Position numbers and translations under genes: made by a program. Under the pieces are notes generated by a model. It saw only the letters and a program-made list of their open reading frames with translations, made no database searches and was not told the origin of the DNA. A DNA stretch of 6,146 nt, taken from contig CBFGTV010000122.1 in assembly GCA_965652145.1 (NCBI GenBank), positions 1 to 6,146 on the forward strand, given 5' to 3'. This document shows positions 4,421 to 6,146 of the stretch, one piece after another. How positions within the stretch are numbered: position 1 is the stretch's first letter; the number at the start of each line of letters is the position of its first letter. The stretch is from CBFGTV01 sp965652145 (GTDB lineage Bacteria; Bacillota; Clostridia; Peptostreptococcales; Natronincolaceae).

Positions 4421-6133
4421 ATGAAAAAGATTATTACATGGTTACTTGCGTTTTCTTTAGCTTTCACAGTTGGGTGTGCATCAAACACGGTTAGTAACGA
4501 TGACACCAATACAGAACCCAACGTAAGCAATACATATGAAGGCAAAGGGACGGGGTATGGCGGTGAAATTAAGCTCGAGCTAATTACCGAAGGCGATAAG
4601 ATGGTTGATATAAAAATCATATCAGACGCAGAAACCAGTCCAGTAATGACAAGGGCATTCCCAGTGATAAAGGAAAGAATTCTCGAAGCGCAAAGTCCCA
4701 TAGTAGACAGTGTAAGCGGAGCTTCGTACACTTCCTTTGGTATTAAGACTGCTGTTGCCGAGGCCGCCAAGGGATATGGGAAAGACTTTGGAAAAATTAC
4801 CTTTGACACCCAAGGACCCGAAAGTGAACGTAGAGATTTAGAGGCTGTCGAAACTGAATTACTGATTGTTGGTGGTGGACCGGCAGGACTTGCGGCGGCA
4901 ATAAGTGCGAAGGAAGCGGGAATAGATGATATTATACTGATTGAAAAATTAGATATTTTAAGCGGGAATGGTAAGTTCGACATGAACTTTTTTGACCTGA
5001 TTAATTCCAAAGCCCAAAAGGAAAATGGAATTAATATTACAGTAGAAGATTTTATTCAAAGAAAAGAATCGGTTGATGATTCCAAGGAACGGGTAGAAGT
5101 ATGGGCTCATGGTGCCAGTGAGCTAGACGAATGGTTAAGAAGCTTTGGTGTTAATTTAAATTATAACTATGGCGACACGAATCATATGGCCGAGAGCGAT
5201 GCTTATGCAGGAGAGCATATTCAAGATGGTATGGAAAAAAGGATTAAAGAGCTTAATATTGACGTTAGAACCGGCACAAAGGGACTAGATTTAATTTTTG
5301 ACGGCGATAAGGTTGTTGGTGTTAAGGTTCAGCATAAGAATGATTATTACGATATTTTAGCAGATGCTGTGATCCTGGCAACGGGTGGATTCTCAGCAAA
5401 TAAAGAACTATTAGCAAAGTATGCGCCCGGAGCTGAAATAGTAGAAACCTCAAACCAAATGGGGGCTACGGGGGACTTTATTCCATTGTTTGAAAAATAT
5501 AATTTTCAATTAGAAAATATGGATACGCTTTCTGTATTTAAGATGATTAATAAAAGCAATAGGGAGCTTACTGGAGCTGGAGACGGATTTATTTTCGTAA
5601 ATGAAAACGGTGAGCGGTTTGTTGACGAAACATCGGGCGGACTTGCGTTAGCACATACAATATTAGAGCAGCCCAACGGAAAAGTTTTCTACATCTATGA
5701 CCAAAGACTTTATGAATCCTTTTACAGACTAAAGAAGCATAATAATTTAGGCTACCATCAAAAAGCTGATACTTTGGAGGAATTGGCTGAAAAACTTGGA
5801 ATTAACGGCGAAAACCTAGTTAAAACGGTAGCCACATATAATCAAGCTGTCGAGGGCGAAATTAAAGATCCCTTTAGAGAAAAGCCTTTTACTGAAAAGT
5901 TTGGAGAAAATGGTCCCTATTATGGGGTACAGGTGGAATCCGCCATTCATATGACAAAGGGCGGCGTTTTAGCCAATGAAAAAGCCCAGGTTTTAAATAC
6001 TAACAAGGAAGTGGTAGAAGGATTATATGCGGCAGGGGAAGTTACAGCTACAAGTGGTGCATACAGCGGTGCTGTGGTTTTTGGCAGGGTAGCAGGTACA
6101 GAAGCCGCTGAATTCATAAAAAACAAAAATTAA
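4421..6133 (+). CDS. Lipoprotein FMN-binding/FAD-binding reductase (flavocytochrome c-like, substrate unknown)
   Basis: The 570-residue protein starts with a signal peptide and a possible lipobox, TVGC with C19, so it is probably anchored outside the membrane. An FMN-binding domain (about 39-118) ends in DSVSGAS (96-102), the ApbE flavinylation motif, with S102 the likely FMN attachment site. A FAD_binding_2 domain follows (about 146-567): dinucleotide loop GGGPAG (151-156), E175, ATGGF (320-324), ENGERFVDE (395-403) and GLYAAGE (534-540). No heme-binding CxxCH motif is present, so electrons probably arrive by another carrier. The family includes extracellular reductases of fumarate, urocanate and acrylates. 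Here the equivalents of fumarate reductase E378, R381, R402 and R544 appear to be lost, and only one of the HH pair remains (H510). The FAD loop usually reading GGNS/T reads SGNG (181-184). It is therefore probably not a fumarate reductase. The start is fixed by AGGAGGG six bases before the ATG. It appears monocistronic within the window; no apbE gene is visible. Confidence 0.9.
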   Translation: MKKIITWLLAFSLAFTVGCASNTVSNDDTNTEPNVSNTYEGKGTGYGGEIKLELITEGDKMVDIKIISDAETSPVMTRAFPVIKERILEAQSPIVDSVSGASYTSFGIKTAVAEAAKGYGKDFGKITFDTQGPESERRDLEAVETELLIVGGGPAGLAAAISAKEAGIDDIILIEKLDILSGNGKFDMNFFDLINSKAQKENGINITVEDFIQRKESVDDSKERVEVWAHGASELDEWLRSFGVNLNYNYGDTNHMAESDAYAGEHIQDGMEKRIKELNIDVRTGTKGLDLIFDGDKVVGVKVQHKNDYYDILADAVILATGGFSANKELLAKYAPGAEIVETSNQMGATGDFIPLFEKYNFQLENMDTLSVFKMINKSNRELTGAGDGFIFVNENGERFVDETSGGLALAHTILEQPNGKVFYIYDQRLYESFYRLKKHNNLGYHQKADTLEELAEKLGINGENLVKTVATYNQAVEGEIKDPFREKPFTEKFGENGPYYGVQVESAIHMTKGGVLANEKAQVLNTNKEVVEGLYAAGEVTATSGAYSGAVVFGRVAGTEAAEFIKNKN

Positions 6134-6146
6134 TAACTGATTTTAA

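Noticed and set aside
4622..4813. 63-codon open frame on the minus strand
   Set aside because: It lies antisense inside the FMN-binding domain, with no motifs or start signal.
4339..5010. 223-codon open frame on the minus strand, rich in serine, proline and leucine
   Set aside because: It is antisense to the well-supported FMN/FAD reductase gene and its promoter; the composition is that expected from the complement of that gene, and no start signal is seen.

Overview
The window looks like chromosome from a spore-forming member of the Firmicutes, most likely class Clostridia. The grounds are strong Shine-Dalgarno sites (AGGAGG type), AT-rich spacers with sigma-A-like promoters, a two-gene operon resembling small CotF-type spore-coat proteins, and a large lipoprotein-type FMN/FAD reductase of the kind common in anaerobes. 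No rRNA, tRNA, CRISPR array or complete insertion sequence is visible.

Layout. Positions 1-171 hold the edge of an unknown neighbour and the leader of the coat operon. Positions 172-758 (+) encode two short helical proteins whose stop and start codons overlap; they end at a bidirectional hairpin. Positions 781-919 (-) hold what looks like the decayed tail of another gene, fused against the end of the next one. Positions 901-2411 (-) contain a PadR-family repressor gene followed by an iron-sulfur-flavoprotein-like NAD(P)H/FMN reductase gene. Positions 2598-3458 (+) encode a membrane-anchored metallophosphoesterase of the YkuE/YaeI type. Positions 3650-4087 (-) encode a small VOC (glyoxalase-fold) protein that converges on the phosphoesterase across a strong shared terminator. 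A 333-base divergent spacer follows, then 4421-6133 (+), a lipoprotein with an FMN-binding domain and a fumarate-reductase-like FAD domain.

How the genes work together. The clearest regulatory unit is PadR plus flavoprotein. The same 16-bp sequence, TATCCAACATTGGATA, lies immediately in front of both genes and nowhere else in the window. In front of padR it sits just downstream of a near-consensus promoter. This suggests an autoregulated repressor that also controls an electron-transfer or detoxifying flavoprotein. Because the operator reads ATGTTGGAT on the coding strand, it creates a false upstream start for both genes; the true starts are ten codons later, behind good ribosome binding sites.

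The most interesting enzyme is the 570-residue flavoprotein. It keeps the FMN-attachment motif and FAD fold, but by eye it lacks most of the residues that bind and protonate fumarate, so its substrate is probably something else. No wholly new multi-gene system is evident.
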